From assembly GCF_003185655.1 (NCBI RefSeq), contig NZ_QHJQ01000013.1, forward strand, positions 1 through 64,000: a stretch of 64,000 nt of DNA, in the 5' to 3' direction. The notes under the pieces are model-generated. The model did not search any database. It was not told the origin of the DNA and worked only from the letters and a program-made list of their open reading frames with translations. The position numbers and the translations under genes were made by a program. Positions 44,139-54,840 of this stretch are shown in pieces; position 1 is the first letter of the stretch; each line of letters begins with the position of its first letter. Source of the stretch: Coraliomargarita sinensis. GTDB taxonomy: Bacteria > Verrucomicrobiota > Verrucomicrobiia > Opitutales > Coraliomargaritaceae.

Positions 44139-45143
44139 ATGATGAAGTGCGTTATCAGCAAAAGCTTCCGGGCTACCATCGCTCTGTTTTTAGCCCATGC
44201 ACTCGAGGCTGAGATTGCCGTCCTCCAAAACGGCCAGCAGCTTCGTGTCGAAATCGATGGTGAGCTTTTTACCGAATATCGCACCGAGCGCCATGTCCCT
44301 TGCCTCTACCCCTTGCTGAGTCCGGACGGCACCCACCTCACCCGGCGATATCCGTTTGCGGAAAATATCGTAGGAGAGGCCTCCGACCATCCGCATCACA
44401 TTGGCTTCTGGTTCGCACATGGTGATGTCAACGGCTACGATTTCTGGCATGGAAGGAACGGAGAAAGGATCACGACTTCCAGAGTTCAACATGGGAGCGT
44501 CGACAAGGGTCCTGAAGGCTCACGTGTTCGTTTTTCCGCAGACTTGGATTGGATCGCAGGCCGTAAGAAGTTACTCACCGAGAGGCGTGTTTACACGATT
44601 ATCGAAAAGGGTAGCGATCGGATCATCGATGTCACCTGTCACTTGAAAGCGACGGAAACCGAGCTTGTCTTTGGCGATACCAAGGAAGGCAGCTTCGCCC
44701 TTCGATTAACGCCGACTTTGCGCCTCAAGGGGGAAGTCGCACGAGGAGCCATCACCAACAGCGAGGGCGCCCAGGGCCGCGACGCCTGGGGGCAGCGCGC
44801 CCGATGGGTCGCCTACCACGGCCCCGATTCGGCCGGCACGGCGACTGTCGTAGCCATTTTTGACCATCCAGAAAACCTGCGGCACCCTACCTGGTGGCAC
44901 GCCCGCGACTACGGACTCTTAACCGCAAACCCCTTCGGCCCGAAGGCCTTTGGCGACGACACATTTACAAACAAGGGAGACTTTATCCTGAAAGAATCCG
45001 AGACGCTGACGCTCCGATACCGGTTGGTCCTGCATCAAGGCAATCTTCATTCAGCAGAGCTGAATGAGCGCTGGAACGAATTCACCAGAAACCGCCCGGG
45101 CCAATCCGATCAAGTTCAAGTTGAAAACAATTCAGCCCCCTGA
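44139..45143 (+). CDS. PmoA family (DUF6807) protein
   Basis: The 334-residue protein has a weak signal-like N-terminus and the PmoA-family pattern: PCLYPLLSPDGTHLTR, GEASDHPHHIGFWFAHGDVNGYDFW, and ARDYGLLTANPFG. Despite the automatic name, these proteins are unrelated to methane monooxygenase in context; they occur in sugar-degradation clusters of the PVC group. Function is unknown. It lies between an acetylesterase and a Gfo/Idh/MocA oxidoreductase on one strand. Confidence 0.82.
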   Translation: MMKCVISKSFRATIALFLAHALEAEIAVLQNGQQLRVEIDGELFTEYRTERHVPCLYPLLSPDGTHLTRRYPFAENIVGEASDHPHHIGFWFAHGDVNGYDFWHGRNGERITTSRVQHGSVDKGPEGSRVRFSADLDWIAGRKKLLTERRVYTIIEKGSDRIIDVTCHLKATETELVFGDTKEGSFALRLTPTLRLKGEVARGAITNSEGAQGRDAWGQRARWVAYHGPDSAGTATVVAIFDHPENLRHPTWWHARDYGLLTANPFGPKAFGDDTFTNKGDFILKESETLTLRYRLVLHQGNLHSAELNERWNEFTRNRPGQSDQVQVENNSAP

Positions 45144-45316
45144 AGAAATCTATCTCAGAAAATGCCGGCGGTAGCGCCTTTTTCCAGCTTCCTCCTTGCA
45201 TCGGAAAAAAACCTCCGAAAAATGCCCGTTTTTAACAGGGAGTACTGAACAAATCGCCCCCACCGCTTTCATAAAAACACGTCCAACCTGAATTTTAACT
45301 GTCAGATCAAGCAATT

Positions 45317-46732
45317 ATGAACCCCATATCACGTCGTCAATTCGTCAAAGGCCTCACCGCTGCCGGTGCCGCCTCCACACTAAGCTTTCCGAGCATCATT
45401 CGTGCTCAGGGCCTGAATGAAAAACTTCAAGTCGGCTTCGTCGCGGTTGGCGGCCGCGCCCACGCCCACACCCAGGCCTGTCATCAGCATGGGCTTCATT
45501 GTGTGGCCTTCGCCGAAGTTGACAAACGGCGCTGGGGTGGCGTGCTCGAGAAAGAAGGTTGGGAAAAAGCCACCGGCTACACCGATTGGCGGGAAATGTT
45601 CAAGAACCACGGCGATGAGCTCGACGTGGTCTTCGTCACAACGCCGGACCACACACACTTTGCGCCGTCGATGACAGCGGTTTCCATGGGCATTCACTGT
45701 TACACGGAAAAACCGCTGACCTGGTCGGTTAAGGAGGCCCAACTCCTCACCGCAGCCTATAAAGCCAACCCGAAGGTGGTCACCCAAATGGGTAATCAAG
45801 GCCACTCCATGCAGGGCTGGCGCCTCGCTTACGAATACATCAAGGCTGATGCCATCGGCGACGTCACCGAGTTCCACACCTGGACCAACCGGCCGGTCTG
45901 GCCGCAGGGCGGTGACCGCAAATCAGGTTCCGATCCGGTGCCGGATCATCTCGACTGGGATGCGTGGGTCGGCCCCGCTCCGATGCGTCCCTACCTGGCA
46001 CCCGACCGTTGGGTCGACACGGAGGGTGAGACGCGCAGGCGATCTTACTATCATCCATTTGCCTGGCGTGGGATCGTCGATTTCGGATCCGGCGCGTTGG
46101 GCGACATGGCCTGCCACACTACGGACGGTATTTACGCCATCATGAATCCCGGTTACGCCGCAACCGCGGAACCGCTGGAAATGACCGGCCCGGTCACCGA
46201 CCAATATCCGGCGGGCATGAAGGTCAAGGCCACGTACCGGGCAACCAAGGACCGTCCCGGATTTGCCACTTACTGGTATGAAGGCAAAAAGGCCGACGGC
46301 ACCCGCTTCAAACCGGATACCCCGGAGGAACTTCTCTCCGAAGGGCGCGAGCTTCCCTTTACCGGCAACCTCGTCGTTGGCACCAAAGGCAAGATGCTTG
46401 TCACCGGTGACTACTGGAACGGCCCACAACTGATCCCGTCGTCGCGCCGTGCTGAATTCGGCAGACCCCCGCAGTTACTCGAGCGCTCTCCGGGTCACCA
46501 CAAGGAGTTCATCATGGCTTGCAAGGGCGAGAAGCCGCGTGAATTCAGCCAGTCGAACTTTAGCTATTCCGGCCCGATGACGGCCAACATCCAACTTGGC
46601 AACCTCTGTGCCCGCGCCGGCAAAAAGCTCGAACTGAATGAAGAAGGCGTCATCACCAACGACCCGAGCATCAACGAACTCGCCTGGAGAGAACCGCGCG
46701 AGGGCTGGGGCCCGCTGGTGCAGAAGATTTAA
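45317..46732 (+). CDS. Tat-exported Gfo/Idh/MocA family oxidoreductase
   Basis: The 471-residue protein begins with a twin-arginine-type signal (SRRQFVKGL, hydrophobic stretch, SIIRA), so it is folded with its NAD(P) cofactor and exported. The Rossmann part contains VGFVAVGGRAHAH and the family EKPLTW motif. The C-terminal domain with HPFAWRGIVDFGSGALGDMACH is that of Gfo/Idh/MocA dehydrogenases. These act on sugars or glycosides, some making 3-keto products. It ends the carbohydrate cluster, before a stem-loop terminator. Confidence 0.92.
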   Translation: MNPISRRQFVKGLTAAGAASTLSFPSIIRAQGLNEKLQVGFVAVGGRAHAHTQACHQHGLHCVAFAEVDKRRWGGVLEKEGWEKATGYTDWREMFKNHGDELDVVFVTTPDHTHFAPSMTAVSMGIHCYTEKPLTWSVKEAQLLTAAYKANPKVVTQMGNQGHSMQGWRLAYEYIKADAIGDVTEFHTWTNRPVWPQGGDRKSGSDPVPDHLDWDAWVGPAPMRPYLAPDRWVDTEGETRRRSYYHPFAWRGIVDFGSGALGDMACHTTDGIYAIMNPGYAATAEPLEMTGPVTDQYPAGMKVKATYRATKDRPGFATYWYEGKKADGTRFKPDTPEELLSEGRELPFTGNLVVGTKGKMLVTGDYWNGPQLIPSSRRAEFGRPPQLLERSPGHHKEFIMACKGEKPREFSQSNFSYSGPMTANIQLGNLCARAGKKLELNEEGVITNDPSINELAWREPREGWGPLVQKI

Positions 46733-46748
46733 TCAAGATCCCATCTAC

Positions 46749-46807
46749 TCCGGCGCAGCGCCGGATACGTGCATCGCCCCCGGCTCCTGTCCGGGGGCGA
46801 TTTGTTT
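46749..46807 (+). terminator. Paired stem-loops after the oxidoreductase gene
   Basis: The hairpin tccggcg-cag-cgccgga (46749-46765) is followed by a strong hairpin atcgcccccgg-7 nt-ccgggggcgat (46773-46801) with the tail tttgttt. It ends transcription of the carbohydrate cluster and may also serve the converging giant gene from the other side. Confidence 0.8.
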
Positions 46808-46863
46808 GGGGCCAATACAATGCCGGGGCACTGCACTGAATCCGCCAATCGGCCAATTCCGGT

Positions 46864-49800
46864 TCAGGGAGCGACCACGACGACCAGTCGCATAAACATT
46901 CTGGCGTCGCTGGCCAAATCGCGGTGCACCTTCACCTCAACCTGGTCAACATTGTCACCGTAGTGATCATCTCTTTCGGTAATGATCACATTCGAACCAT
47001 CGTGCACAGCAGTCGTCCAGGAGTTCAAATTGCTCCCGTATTTCGCTTCAATCGTTGTATTCGTATCTTCGTGAGCCGCATCTGCCCGGCGATAGATGTA
47101 AATGAAGTAATTCGTTTCGCTCACGTTATCGCTGGTCGGAAGCAAGGCCGTCACATCTTCAGACGGATCGCCTGCGCCCAGCACCCAGGCGATGCTGTCT
47201 TCGGTGCCGTCACCATTACTGTCGTTATCGGGCTGACTGCCCTCACCTGCCCAGCTTTCAAAAGGGCTTAAAACAAGAATGGATACCGTTGCCGTATTTG
47301 AACCGGCAGTTCCATCGTTGGCCGTGAAAGTGAAACTGTCGCTGCCGGTAAAATCCGGAGCCGGCGTGTAAATCAGGTTTGGCGCGGTTCCGCTAAGCGT
47401 GCCGTTGCCGGGTGGAGTCTCGATCGTGTAGCTTAGCGAATCGTCATTCGCATCACTGGCTGAGAGCGTGATTTCAAGTGCCACGTTCTCGATCGTGCTT
47501 ACGGATTGATCGTTGGCCACCGGAACGTTGTTGACCTCCCATTGTGCATAAAGCGTCACATCATCCGTTATATTGAAGGAATCCTCGGCAATATAACCCG
47601 TGCCACTACCGTCACTGGCCGTGTTCCAGCCTCCGAAAGTAAAACCCTCGCGCTCAAGTGAACCGGTATTACCCAGCACCGTAACGGAATCATTCAGCGC
47701 GTAGGCATTACCATCCACAGGTACCGAACCTGAGTCGCTGCCATTGCCATCGTAGGTCACGCTGTAGCTACTACTGACCACTTGACCCACCACACTTTCG
47801 TAAGTTGCACCAAAGCGAATTTCATCAATGAAGTGATTTGGGTCGGCCGCCTTGGTCCCCACTGAGATCGTATCAAACAGCGACTGATCGATATTATCCA
47901 CCGTCGTGTAACTGGAAACCGGAGATCCCAAGTTCAGGTCCGTCGGTACCTTGTAAATTTCGATCGTATCTGAAGCGGCGCCCCAGGTGATCTTACCGAC
48001 GACCAGATAAAGTGTTTCCGGAGCCGCACTGTTCTCTGCATTGTCACTACTACGAGTCAGGCTGGGGGCCCAGTGGCAAGCCCGCAGTTGATTATTCTTG
48101 AAGGTAAAGCCAAGCGCGCCACCGGAGTTTTGGATGGGTATATTGTTGCCGCTGTTAAGACTTTCCGAACCGAATGCGAATCCGAAGTCGCCGTTGGTCG
48201 CGATGTCACTTCCGGTCTGAACAAGGACACTGAACCAGAGACTCACACCGTCTTCGAGTAGCCCTGCGTCGCTGAGCGATGTGCCGGTGGCAACGCCCCC
48301 ATTCTGGTTGCTGAAGGAAACCTTGTTGCCGGTGGCCGTTGGGAGGTCGCCGTAATCAAGAGAACCTGCGACGACGGAGGCACTGCCACTCCAGGTTCCG
48401 CTCAAGCCGAAACCGGACGTATTCCCGTTAAGGGTGCTGTCTGAATCAGTAAACGGTTCGTAGATGACGGTAGGACCGGAAGCCCACTGCGCATACAATG
48501 TAATATTTTCTTCAACGCTGTAGGTTGCTCCGCCCGCATAGGGGGTACCGGAACCGTCAGAGGCCGTATTCCAACCGTCGAAATCATAGCCGGTGCGGGT
48601 TAAACTACCCTGATCGGAAAGGGTTAAGTCCGTATTGAAAATCTTGGTCTGCTCGGCCGGGGCGCTGCCCCCGTCGTTGCCGTTGCCGTCATAAGACACA
48701 ATCGATTCGTTGTCGGCGTTACTTAAGCTGACATCCGCCGGATCGATACCGTCGTAGTCACTATCCGTGCTGGAGGCTACCGCCGTTACGACATCATAGT
48801 TTTGCTCGCCATCGGCTTCCGCATCGTCGGTGCCGGTAACTGTGACGGTTTGCGGGCTATCCCAGTCCGTTGTTCCGAAAGTCAGGCTGGACGGACTGAC
48901 GGTACCCTCCCCGGCATCCGAAGAGGAAAGCCCAATGGTGACGTCGGCAGTCGGCTGTGTCCCCAGAGCCACCGAGAAAGTCGCCGTAGTGCCATGTTCA
49001 GAGGTATCTCCGCTGATCGCTCCCACGATAATTCCGGGAATATCGTCGTTGGAGCAAGTCACGGCGACGGTCTGCTCGCTGAGGGTATCGTAGGCATCCT
49101 CGCTCTGTGCGTCATCGACCGTGACACTTACAGTCGCGGCATCTTCCGTGGTCAGGGAATCGTCCACACCGGTGATCGTGACAGTTTGCGGTACATCCCA
49201 ATTGGAACTGGTAAAGCTCAAACTGGCTGGCGAAACAGTCACTTCCCCTTCGTCCGATGAAGAGACATCAAAGACCACATCGGACGCCGGCTGCGAATCC
49301 AGAACCACCGTAAAGCTGTCGGTCCCGCCATCTTCATTCACGATCGCAGTGGATTGGCTTAAGGTAAAGCCGGCCACGTTGGCGGACCATTGTGCATAGA
49401 GCGTTGTATCGCCACTGATCGTGAACGATGCGCCGGGCGAATAAGCAGCGCCGGTCCCGTCATCAGCTGTGTTCCAATCGTTGAAAGTATACCCGGTCCG
49501 GACCAGCGAACCGCTGTTACCGAGAACAACCACGGTGGCACCACCACTGTAAGGACTGAGGGAATCGACAGGGGCCGTACCGCCGGTGTTGCCGTTACCA
49601 TCATAATCGACCGGGTAACTGACCGGGGCGATCACGCCTTCACCGGATACGGTAAAAGTGTAGGCATCTTCGTCGGAATCATCATTCGCAATCGTGACCA
49701 CAGCCGTGCGTATCCCGGCAGAACCGGGAGTAAAGGTCACCTCGAAAGTCGTGGAATCCCCCGGAATTACCGTGGAGGCCGGCTCGCTGGTGATGGAGAA

Positions 49801-52800
49801 ATCTTCGGCATGGGCACCGGAAAGATCCACTGCAGGGCTGCCGCTTAAATTCAGGTTGGCGGCACCAAGGTTCTGAACCGTAAAAGTGTGCGCCACAGCA
49901 GCACCTCCGGTAAAAGCGGTGCCAAAGTCGGTGCCGTCCGCAGTTGATGGTGTTGTATCGCCGGAAACTATGCTGAGCGCATTCCCCTGAAGATTGATTT
50001 CCGGAGTGGCGGCCCCTCCGGATTCGTACGTGATGGTCAGTTTCGGACGATCCTCGGGGGTCGCGTATTCACGTGTTCTGATGCGGGAAATATCATTGGG
50101 CCCGGTCAGATCGGATGTCATGGTGAAGCCATAATTGGTTGCTCCATTGATCCAACTTTGCACTGCAGTAATCCCCTCCTGGTTCAAAGCCAGAGTGATT
50201 GTACTGTTGGCCGTACCAGGGGCCGAGGCGCTGCCGAAAGTCGTCCCTCCCAGCTGGGCGCTGCTGGTATTGTAGGTGGCACCATCTTCGGCCCACTCAC
50301 CCGAGCTGCCAGTAGCGCCATTGATTTGGAAGGTGCCGGCAATTCCGCCGTCATCGGTAAGCTCCAAGCTCACTCCGGTCACGATGGTACCGGAAGGAAT
50401 CGAGCTAAGGTCGAAATAGAGAAGCCCGTGCTTGTCCTGCTGTTGGGTACTTGGGCTGGTGCGGTTGTTCAACAGCATGGTCGTGTTGGTCCCCGTCCCG
50501 AAATTACTGTTCGGGCTGTCATAATCGATATAAGTGTCACGGGTACCTGAATAGCCTCCGACTCCGTCCTGGAATGACGCGCTCCCGACATCGAGTGCCC
50601 GCATCGTCACACCATTGCTGTCGCTTAGGGGACTATCACCTGTGCTGTCGTTATACTCGTCCGTGGTGCAGGTAACGGTGAGGTTCGCTATATCCGTGCC
50701 GCCATAGGAGCCCGTACTATTGCCGGAAAGGGCCACTGTAACGACATCATCGTCGACTCTGGTGACGGTGCCCTTGCTCACTCCTGCGGGAAGGTTTTCC
50801 AGGGCCCAGTTTTCAGCATTCAGGGAACCGGAGAAGGTTCCTCCGTTAAGAATGACCGTAATCAGTTCGCCATCCTCGGCCCCTTCCTGAATCCAGCCAT
50901 CATCGGTAATCTCAATGAATTCGGCATCATCCGTCGCGGTGAAGGTGACACCTGTATTAGCGGATAAAGCGGATACGGCAGAAACGACTTCAGCAGCGGT
51001 GCAGCTAACCGTCATGCCTGTGATATCAGTGTCGTAATCGACGGTGCGATTGCCGCCAAGAATGATACGTACCGTCGTGTCATCAATGCGGGTCACGCTA
51101 CTGATAACCACACCCGCCGGCTGATCGATCAGGCTCCAGTTCTCCGCCGTGATCGGGTCGGTAAAAATCCCGTCGGCCAAACTCACCACGATCGTCTCGC
51201 CATCCTCGTCCGCTTCCATGATCGAACCGTCATCCGTGAGCGATATCGAGGCGGTCTTGACGAAGTTCGCGACCAGCGTCATGTCCGCCGTCACATTGAT
51301 CACAGTCAGCGGATTGTCGAAACTGTAAAAGCTGCCGAGTTGCGTCCATTCGGCGAAGTGATACCCGGACGGCGCGTTGGCTGAAACCGGCGAGCTATTG
51401 CTACCTTCCCCGACCACCTGACTGGTCTCGCCGCTCAAGCTGGCACCCGCGGTGCCATCAGTCTGAAAATCGACGGTGTAAGTGACCGCACTTTCTTCAA
51501 AAACCTCCACCGTAAAGTCCTGCCAGGCAGGTTCGTAACCATCGTCAGCGGTCAGCCGTATGGTGTAGTTGCCGGCTGCAGTAAACCTCACGGTGGTGTC
51601 GACTGCATCCGGGTCCCCGAAAGTAACGGGGGCCGGCCCACTCTCCAAGGTCCAGGTAGTGATCAGGGGGTCATCGTCGCCGTCGCTCACGATACCATCC
51701 AGACTGATCGTGGCACTCGCCCCCACAGCGACAGACTCAAAGTTCTGCAGGACACCGGCATCGTCCAGGATTTGGTTGTGATACGAACGAAAGATCGCGA
51801 TCTTCCCGTCAAAGCTCTCCGTGCTGGAATCGCCGCTTCCGGCACCACCGACGTTGTTTTCGCCCCGTTCTCCGAGTCCGGAATTGTCACCGCCGCACAT
51901 ATCGCTATCCGACCTGCTGCTGGTTACCTTCAACTCGCCGTTCACATAAAGCTTGTAGTTGTCCGTGCTTATACTCGGGTCGTAGGTCACCACAACCTGG
52001 ATGAATTCTCCGGTCAGTGAACTCACATCCCAGGACATTTGCCCGTCGTTGCTGTCATGCGCCGTCTCGATGACACCATTGTTGTAGAAGATGCCGAGGC
52101 CAGTGCCTCCACCGGTTTCCCAGAGGACCTGGCCATTGCTGGGATAACTGGCAGACGCATCCGGCTTGAACCACAGCTCCAGTGTAATTGGCTGGGTGTC
52201 GGCCCCCATGTCCTGCAAGCCCGGACCTTCACATCCTCCAGTACCAAGTTGCCCTCCCGGAAAATCGTAAGCCGACACAATGCCGGGATATCCGCTACCC
52301 GCGTCCTGCACATAACTGACGGCGGCATCAATACTCAGGTCCCACTTGGCAAGGCTGTCTTCCCAAGTGACGTCGGCCCCATCGTCCAGACCTGCATCGA
52401 GAAAGATATCCGCACCCGCTACCGGATCCGGCGACACCACCCCAACCAGATAAACCGTCTGGTTGCCGGCAACAGCGACACTCGGCACCTGGTTGTCATC
52501 TTCGATGATATTCAGATTTACGGGGTTGGTTCCGAGAACACTGCCGCCAACCGGATTGGACAATGTGATGGTGACCGTTTCAACAGGATCTTCGTGATCA
52601 CTGTCGTCCGTAATCGGAATGGTGAACGTTCTGGGATCGCTGTCGCCCGCCGGCCAGTTAAACGTCCCGCTGGTCCCCGTGTAGTCAATCCCATCCGTCG
52701 CTGTGCCATCGGATGTGGCGTAATCCACAGAAATATCGCCACTGGCACTGCCTATTCGATTCACCGTGATCGTCGCGCTACCACCATTTTCAGTTATGCT

Positions 52801-54840
52801 GTATTCCGATGCACTGAAGCCTACTGTTTCGAAAATGCTGAAGAAGCCGCTATCCAGTGTGACATCACCATCGGTTGGATGCGTGAGCGTGACGCGGATG
52901 AAATAGTCGTCTCCGGGTGCCTGATTGGCGGGGATCACCCAACTGGTATTGCGATCGGTTGCGGGGTTGATGTCCGTGGCGATATTGGTGTCGATGGCCG
53001 CGCCCTTGTAAAGTGTGATACTGGCGGTGTAAGTATGATCGCCTCCGGTGAAAAAGATATCCATTGTTTGACCCGGCAAATACTCATCGTTCGCCTGGGG
53101 CTGCTCGACATTGACTGCCGTCCGGGTCGATCGAGCGGCAGCATATTCTGCCCCGTACCTCGAATTGCCCTGCCCGGTTAAAATGGTCAGATAGTTGAGC
53201 GCGCCCAGCGAGGGGTTGGTACCATCAAAACCGGAGAGGTTTTCATTCGAACCATTATAGCCCAAACCGCCCGTGACATAACGTTGGTCCGCGTAAATAT
53301 CCCCGGTGGCATCGTAGCCGAGTTCGGCGCCGGTGGGCGCGCTGCCGTAGAGTACATTCGGATTCGCGTAGTAAGGCGCACGAATCCCCTGTCCCCAGCC
53401 CCAGTCATAGGCCATGATGGTACGAAGACGGTCCGCGTTCGTGCCGGAATCACCATCTCCGTCGAAGCGCCAGCCATAATCCCCTTTGTACGATTGGCTG
53501 GAGTCGCCCCAACTGTGGTCGCAACCGAGGTTGTGACCGAGTTCGTGGGCGAAGGTCAAGCGTGTGGACGTAATATAATTCCGCGCGGTGATGCTGGAAT
53601 TTCCGGGCCTGTAGGCGATGCCGGCACTGCCATCCGCCTGCTTGACGACGAAGGCTTTGAAGTCGGCCCCCAGCAGATTGGCATAATCCGAAACGGCATC
53701 CAGAATGCCGTCACTTTCATTACTCAGGTCCCCCAGTTCATCACCCGAGCTCATTGACCCGTCAGTCGCACCGGGAAACACATAATCCGGATCTTCGATC
53801 GTGCCCAACAGCATCATTTCCGTATTGCTTATCTCACTATTGTCAAAGGCCTGATTCATCCGGTCGATCGCGTCGAGCAGGCGGGCTTCAATCTGCGAAA
53901 CTCCATTATCCGCAATGCGCGCTTCGCGGCCATAGCCGATCACGACATCGACCGTGACCCAGCCGGTCGTCTCGGCTGCCACGGTTCCCTCTTCCGAACT
54001 GACCGTCTGTAGTGCCACACCGGAGTCATCCAGTTCTTCCTGAATCAACTCCGCCGCGGTAAGATCTTCATGATGCTGATGACCGCAATTGCCCCCCTCG
54101 CCGCAGACCTCGTCGGGCTTGCCGCAGGTGGCGGTCATGGCAGCGTGATCCAACTCACGTACCATCAGGTAACCATCGCTCAAAATTCGATACTCGTAGT
54201 GCAAGGCCTGCATCGGATGAGTCACGTTACCATGGACGATACCATCATGATAAACGAACTGGACCTGACTCAAAGGCTCTCCGACGATCTTGCCTTGTAA
54301 GGTGTGCGTTCGCGCTGAGCGCGTCTTGATCGTCTCGAAGTGAATTTCGATCAAGTCTTCTCCAGTGGTGGGCACCCGAAGCCGCGCGGTCGTTCCGGTC
54401 AGGATCTGATCGAAGGCATCCGCATTGAATGCCATCCGCCGAGCCGCTTTGGTGTAAGTATCGATCTCATCCACCATCAGTTCAGTGCGACCGTCCGCGG
54501 GAAGCTTGGCCATCATGGCGGGTGCACTTAATCCGGATTGATCAGAAATTTCTCTGGTGACCGGCTTGGCGTAGCGCCTCTTCTGATTGACACCGCGTGG
54601 AAATGGCAAGGCGGGTGTTGCATTGCCGTAAAGTTCATCGTCAAAATTTTCCTTCGAAGGAAGAGACGCAGAACCCGGAAGCCGGGGGCTGGCCCCATTC
54701 GCCGCGCTCTCTTCATGAACCTCTGTGCGATTCGCTCTCTCTTGCTTGTCCGAAACGTTTCCGGAATGGAAATCCACGTAGATGAAGACAGACAGCACGG
54801 CCAACAAAAGCAGCAAAGTAAGATTTCGTCTGTTTTTCAC
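46864..54840 (-). CDS. Giant secreted metzincin-type multidomain surface protein
   Basis: The 2658-residue protein starts at a GTG with AAAGGA upstream and a hydrophobic N-terminal signal. Order: propeptide-like region; reprolysin-like metalloprotease with HELGHNLGCDH (zinc His432, 436, 442; Glu433) and a Met-turn IMAYDW; Calx-beta (about 677-780); LamG (about 880-1027); PKD-like (1033-1117); InlB-type repeat (1118-1190); two similar 110-residue repeats (1191-1417); DNRLRE/CBM96-like (1419-1602); choice-of-anchor D (1610-1734); three List-type repeats (about 1740, 2045, 2354); two Calx-like repeats (1820-2043); a lectin-like part (2120-2352); a cadherin-like domain (2436-2522); and a verrucomicrobial-type C-terminal domain. 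Probably a cell-surface adhesin-protease. Domain limits are approximate. Confidence 0.88.
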   Translation of the reverse strand: MKNRRNLTLLLLLAVLSVFIYVDFHSGNVSDKQERANRTEVHEESAANGASPRLPGSASLPSKENFDDELYGNATPALPFPRGVNQKRRYAKPVTREISDQSGLSAPAMMAKLPADGRTELMVDEIDTYTKAARRMAFNADAFDQILTGTTARLRVPTTGEDLIEIHFETIKTRSARTHTLQGKIVGEPLSQVQFVYHDGIVHGNVTHPMQALHYEYRILSDGYLMVRELDHAAMTATCGKPDEVCGEGGNCGHQHHEDLTAAELIQEELDDSGVALQTVSSEEGTVAAETTGWVTVDVVIGYGREARIADNGVSQIEARLLDAIDRMNQAFDNSEISNTEMMLLGTIEDPDYVFPGATDGSMSSGDELGDLSNESDGILDAVSDYANLLGADFKAFVVKQADGSAGIAYRPGNSSITARNYITSTRLTFAHELGHNLGCDHSWGDSSQSYKGDYGWRFDGDGDSGTNADRLRTIMAYDWGWGQGIRAPYYANPNVLYGSAPTGAELGYDATGDIYADQRYVTGGLGYNGSNENLSGFDGTNPSLGALNYLTILTGQGNSRYGAEYAAARSTRTAVNVEQPQANDEYLPGQTMDIFFTGGDHTYTASITLYKGAAIDTNIATDINPATDRNTSWVIPANQAPGDDYFIRVTLTHPTDGDVTLDSGFFSIFETVGFSASEYSITENGGSATITVNRIGSASGDISVDYATSDGTATDGIDYTGTSGTFNWPAGDSDPRTFTIPITDDSDHEDPVETVTITLSNPVGGSVLGTNPVNLNIIEDDNQVPSVAVAGNQTVYLVGVVSPDPVAGADIFLDAGLDDGADVTWEDSLAKWDLSIDAAVSYVQDAGSGYPGIVSAYDFPGGQLGTGGCEGPGLQDMGADTQPITLELWFKPDASASYPSNGQVLWETGGGTGLGIFYNNGVIETAHDSNDGQMSWDVSSLTGEFIQVVVTYDPSISTDNYKLYVNGELKVTSSRSDSDMCGGDNSGLGERGENNVGGAGSGDSSTESFDGKIAIFRSYHNQILDDAGVLQNFESVAVGASATISLDGIVSDGDDDPLITTWTLESGPAPVTFGDPDAVDTTVRFTAAGNYTIRLTADDGYEPAWQDFTVEVFEESAVTYTVDFQTDGTAGASLSGETSQVVGEGSNSSPVSANAPSGYHFAEWTQLGSFYSFDNPLTVINVTADMTLVANFVKTASISLTDDGSIMEADEDGETIVVSLADGIFTDPITAENWSLIDQPAGVVISSVTRIDDTTVRIILGGNRTVDYDTDITGMTVSCTAAEVVSAVSALSANTGVTFTATDDAEFIEITDDGWIQEGAEDGELITVILNGGTFSGSLNAENWALENLPAGVSKGTVTRVDDDVVTVALSGNSTGSYGGTDIANLTVTCTTDEYNDSTGDSPLSDSNGVTMRALDVGSASFQDGVGGYSGTRDTYIDYDSPNSNFGTGTNTTMLLNNRTSPSTQQQDKHGLLYFDLSSIPSGTIVTGVSLELTDDGGIAGTFQINGATGSSGEWAEDGATYNTSSAQLGGTTFGSASAPGTANSTITLALNQEGITAVQSWINGATNYGFTMTSDLTGPNDISRIRTREYATPEDRPKLTITYESGGAATPEINLQGNALSIVSGDTTPSTADGTDFGTAFTGGAAVAHTFTVQNLGAANLNLSGSPAVDLSGAHAEDFSITSEPASTVIPGDSTTFEVTFTPGSAGIRTAVVTIANDDSDEDAYTFTVSGEGVIAPVSYPVDYDGNGNTGGTAPVDSLSPYSGGATVVVLGNSGSLVRTGYTFNDWNTADDGTGAAYSPGASFTISGDTTLYAQWSANVAGFTLSQSTAIVNEDGGTDSFTVVLDSQPASDVVFDVSSSDEGEVTVSPASLSFTSSNWDVPQTVTITGVDDSLTTEDAATVSVTVDDAQSEDAYDTLSEQTVAVTCSNDDIPGIIVGAISGDTSEHGTTATFSVALGTQPTADVTIGLSSSDAGEGTVSPSSLTFGTTDWDSPQTVTVTGTDDAEADGEQNYDVVTAVASSTDSDYDGIDPADVSLSNADNESIVSYDGNGNDGGSAPAEQTKIFNTDLTLSDQGSLTRTGYDFDGWNTASDGSGTPYAGGATYSVEENITLYAQWASGPTVIYEPFTDSDSTLNGNTSGFGLSGTWSGSASVVAGSLDYGDLPTATGNKVSFSNQNGGVATGTSLSDAGLLEDGVSLWFSVLVQTGSDIATNGDFGFAFGSESLNSGNNIPIQNSGGALGFTFKNNQLRACHWAPSLTRSSDNAENSAAPETLYLVVGKITWGAASDTIEIYKVPTDLNLGSPVSSYTTVDNIDQSLFDTISVGTKAADPNHFIDEIRFGATYESVVGQVVSSSYSVTYDGNGSDSGSVPVDGNAYALNDSVTVLGNTGSLEREGFTFGGWNTASDGSGTGYIAEDSFNITDDVTLYAQWEVNNVPVANDQSVSTIENVALEITLSASDANDDSLSYTIETPPGNGTLSGTAPNLIYTPAPDFTGSDSFTFTANDGTAGSNTATVSILVLSPFESWAGEGSQPDNDSNGDGTEDSIAWVLGAGDPSEDVTALLPTSDNVSETNYFIYIYRRADAAHEDTNTTIEAKYGSNLNSWTTAVHDGSNVIITERDDHYGDNVDQVEVKVHRDLASDARMFMRLVVVVAP

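Noticed and set aside
44139..45143. Methane monooxygenase subunit
   Set aside because: The family name PmoA is misleading; the protein lacks membrane helices and copper ligands of methane monooxygenase and lies in a sugar cluster.
52039..53181. 380-codon plus-strand frame inside the giant gene
   Set aside because: Antisense to well-defined domains; no ribosome binding site or recognisable protein.
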